Below, piece by piece: positions 43,530 through 45,977 of a stretch of 45,977 bases of DNA. The stretch comes from Hydrogenophaga sp. Its GTDB lineage: Bacteria; Pseudomonadota; Gammaproteobacteria; Burkholderiales; Burkholderiaceae_C. The notes beneath the pieces were generated by a model. The model saw only the letters and a program-made list of their open reading frames with translations. It had not been told where the DNA came from and did not search any database. Position numbers and translations under genes: made by a program. Positions within the stretch are counted from its first letter, which is position 1. Each line of letters begins with the position of its first letter. Where the stretch lies: positions 1-45,977 of the forward strand of contig JAIFMP010000099.1 in NCBI GenBank assembly GCA_020048405.1. Reading direction: 5' to 3'.

Positions 43530-44516
43530 ATGCTTACGAATTTGTTGAAACCCAAGACCATCAATGTCGAACAGTTGACGGGAAACCGTGCCAAAGTGAC
43601 GTTGGAGCCCTTTGAGCGTGGCTACGGTCACACACTCGGTAACGCACTGCGGCGGGTGCTGCTGTCGTCGATGGTCGGCCATGCTCCCACTGAAGTCACT
43701 ATTTCGGGTGTGCTTCACGAGTACTCTTCCATTGACGGCGTTCAAGAAGATGTGGTGAACATCCTCCTGAACCTCAAAGGTGTTGTGTTCAAACTGCACA
43801 ACCGCGATGAAGTCACCCTGAGCCTTCGCAAAGACGGAGAAGGGGTGGTCACAGCAGGTGACATACAAACTCCCCACGACGTGGAGATTGTCAATCCTGG
43901 CCACGCAATTGCAACTCTGTCACCCGGCGCCAAGTTGGACATGCAGATCAAGGTCGAAAAAGGCCGTGGTTATGTTTCCGGCAATTTCCGCCGCAACGAT
44001 GACCAGATGCGCTCGATTGGGCGCATCGTATTGGATGCATCGTTCTCACCTGTTCGCCGCGTCAGCTACACGGTTGAAAGCGCTCGTGTCGAGCAGCGTA
44101 CCGACTTGGACAAGCTTGTTCTGGACATCGAAACCAACGGCGCCATCGGCCCGGAAGAAGCCGTGCGCGCCTCGGCAAAGATCCTGGTTGAGCAACTGGC
44201 AGTCTTTGCACAGTTGGAAGGCGTGGAATTGAGCGCGTTTGATGCGCCTGCTCAGCGCGCTTCTCAGCAGTTCGATCCGATCCTGCTGCGCCCTGTTGAC
44301 GAACTCGAGTTGACCGTCCGTTCAGCCAATTGCCTGAAGGCCGAGAACATTTACTACATCGGTGACCTTATCCAGCGCACCGAAAATGAACTCCTGAAGA
44401 CTCCCAACTTGGGTCGCAAATCCTTGAATGAAATCAAGGAAGTGCTGGCCTCGCGCGGGCTGACTCTGGGCATGAAGCTGGAAAACTGGCCGCCTGTTGG
44501 CCTGGACAAGCATTGA
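43530..44516 (+). CDS. rpoA: DNA-directed RNA polymerase subunit alpha
   Basis: [38 protein letters not shown]...; alpha[59 protein letters not shown]. Confidence 0.99.
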   Translation: MLTNLLKPKTINVEQLTGNRAKVTLEPFERGYGHTLGNALRRVLLSSMVGHAPTEVTISGVLHEYSSIDGVQEDVVNILLNLKGVVFKLHNRDEVTLSLRKDGEGVVTAGDIQTPHDVEIVNPGHAIATLSPGAKLDMQIKVEKGRGYVSGNFRRNDDQMRSIGRIVLDASFSPVRRVSYTVESARVEQRTDLDKLVLDIETNGAIGPEEAVRASAKILVEQLAVFAQLEGVELSAFDAPAQRASQQFDPILLRPVDELELTVRSANCLKAENIYYIGDLIQRTENELLKTPNLGRKSLNEIKEVLASRGLTLGMKLENWPPVGLDKH

Positions 44517-44597
44517 TTTTTACCAACCGGCTGCATTGACGGCCAATTTCCAGTACCTGATACGGCTGGGAGCATTAATTAAACGAAGGAAAACACC

Positions 44598-44996
44598 ATG
44601 CGTCACGGACACGGTCTCCGCAAACTCAACCGCACCAGCTCGCACCGCCTGGCGATGCTGCGCAACATGATGAACTCGCTGTTGACACACGAAGTCATCA
44701 AGACCACCGTTCCCAAAGCAAAGGAACTGCGTCGCGTTGTCGAGCCCATGATCACACTGGCCAAAGAACCCACACTGGCCAACCGTCGCCTGGCTTTCGA
44801 CCGCCTGCGTGATCGCGACGTTGTGGTGAAGCTGTTCAATGAATTGGGCCCTCGCTTCAAGGCACGTCCAGGTGGTTACACCCGGATTCTGAAAATGGGC
44901 TTCCGTGTGGGCGACAACGCACCCATGGCACTCGTGGAATTGGTAGATCGCGCAGAAGAAGCACCTGCAACACCAGGCGAAGAAGCCAAGGCGTGA
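44598..44996 (+). CDS. rplQ: 50S ribosomal protein L17
   Basis: [56 protein letters not shown]... Confidence 0.98.
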   Translation: MRHGHGLRKLNRTSSHRLAMLRNMMNSLLTHEVIKTTVPKAKELRRVVEPMITLAKEPTLANRRLAFDRLRDRDVVVKLFNELGPRFKARPGGYTRILKMGFRVGDNAPMALVELVDRAEEAPATPGEEAKA

Positions 44997-45002
44997 TACA
45001 AT
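44994..45002 (+). promoter_or_regulatory. extended -10 promoter element for tRNA-fMet
   Basis: TGA-TACAAT; the TGn is the rplQ stop codon; predicted start a few nt before the mature tRNA 5' end at 45014. Confidence 0.5.
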
Positions 45003-45013
45003 AGTCAGCTTGA

Positions 45014-45090
<77 letters not shown>

Positions 45091-45104
45091 ATAAAATCAA
45101 TTAT

Positions 45105-45947
45105 TTAGCTTGTTTCAAAAGCCCTCTTCGGAGGGCTTTTTTGTTTGCGTTTCCTGTTCGTCGCCGGTCTTGAGGCCTTCGGCCAATTGATCCGGTGGTG
45201 CAGTTCACTCAAAGCCAATGTGATTTTGTGAGCTGGATCCAAGTAGATCATTGGCATGCATGCCTCATGGGATTCTCGGATCTTCACGGAAGACGGCAGG
45301 TAGGGTGCCAACACCGGCAAGCCCTCTGAGATCAGCTCGTCCACCATGCGCTGAGGCAATTTGGCCCTGGGCTGGAATTGGTTGACCACAATCCCCGTGA
45401 TCGCCAGACCCGGGTTGTGGTCTGCCTTGATTTCATTCACGTTCTCCATCAGCGCGTACAGCGCTTGCCTGGAGAAACTGTCGCAATCGAACGGCACCAG
45501 GCATCCAGATGCCCCAATGAGTGCGGAGCGTGTGAAAAAATTCAGTGCTGGCGGCGTGTCGATGTAGATGCGGTCGTACTCCTTGGCCAGTTGCACCAGG
45601 GCCTCACGGAGTTTGTATATTTTTTGCCGCGATTCAAGTTTGACCTGCAGCTCATTCAGGGCGGGGCTGGATGCCATCAGGTCCAAGCACTCAAATGGTG
45701 TGTTGACCACAAACGCGGAAGCGGGTTGCACATTGAAGCTGAAGCTCAGGGTCTGCTCAAAAAAGCCTGCGACATTGGGTTCCACATCGGAGCTGGGTTT
45801 CCCCAGCAAATAGCTGGTCGAGTTGCCCTGAGGGTCCAAATCAATCACCAGTGTGCGCAATCCCTGATTGGCGCTGATGGCTGCGAGATTGCATGTGATG
45901 GTTGACTTGCCAACCCCCCCTTTCTGGTTGAACACAACAACGGGCAT
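45105..45947 (-). CDS. ParA/MinD-family partition-type ATPase (alternative start at 45962)
   Basis: VVFNQKGGVGKSTITCNLA (deviant Walker A), TLVIDLDPQGNST, YIDTPPALNFFTRSAL. Confidence 0.93.
   Translation of the reverse strand: MPVVVFNQKGGVGKSTITCNLAAISANQGLRTLVIDLDPQGNSTSYLLGKPSSDVEPNVAGFFEQTLSFSFNVQPASAFVVNTPFECLDLMASSPALNELQVKLESRQKIYKLREALVQLAKEYDRIYIDTPPALNFFTRSALIGASGCLVPFDCDSFSRQALYALMENVNEIKADHNPGLAITGIVVNQFQPRAKLPQRMVDELISEGLPVLAPYLPSSVKIRESHEACMPMIYLDPAHKITLALSELHHRINWPKASRPATNRKRKQKSPPKRAFETS
45117..45142. terminator. bidirectional intrinsic terminator, embedded in the 3' coding end of the parA-like gene
   Basis: AAAAGCCCTC-TTCG-GAGGGCTTTTTT. Confidence 0.92.
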
Positions 45948-45977
45948 GGTGAATTCCTGCATGGTTTCGATGGGTGA

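Noticed and set aside
45105-45977. Integrated plasmid or ICE at the tRNA-fMet marked by ParA
   Set aside because: No integrase, no tRNA 3' end duplication and no ParB visible; one ParA-like ATPase at the window edge is not enough.

Overview
The window looks like a chromosomal segment from a Burkholderiales bacterium, probably Comamonadaceae (inferred from protein character and gene order, not searched). The left ~36 kb is a mosaic of metabolic, stress and regulatory genes: DUF4189 protein, crcB, YegD-like Hsp70, polyphosphate:AMP phosphotransferase, aminotransferase class V / glcD, a c-heme-motif hybrid histidine kinase, purU, ChaN, AbrB-type permease, katG-dps-cytochrome c peroxidase, MCP, VOC, DksA-like, PhaM-like, FIST, tgt/queA, recG, oxyR, ubiA, proC and glpK. 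The right ~9 kb is the spc/alpha ribosomal protein cluster (rplN to rplQ), then an initiator tRNA-fMet and a ParA-family ATPase. I found no CRISPR array, prophage, transposase or obvious defence island. The most unusual signal is a set of six reading-frame breaks in four genes: katG x2, oxyR x2, queA x1, and a lipoprotein gene x1. In several of them a conserved block of about 10-22 nt seems to be missing. They may be real lesions or assembly errors. Other leads: FNR/ANR-like boxes (upstream of ccp, and between the dksA-like and phaM-like genes), a diverged repeat found both between purU and lysR and inside ubiA, a structured leader before rplN, a terminator hairpin inside the 3' end of parA, a tRNA promoter whose extended -10 uses the rplQ stop codon, and an uncharacterised Tat-like secreted protein between queA and tgt.
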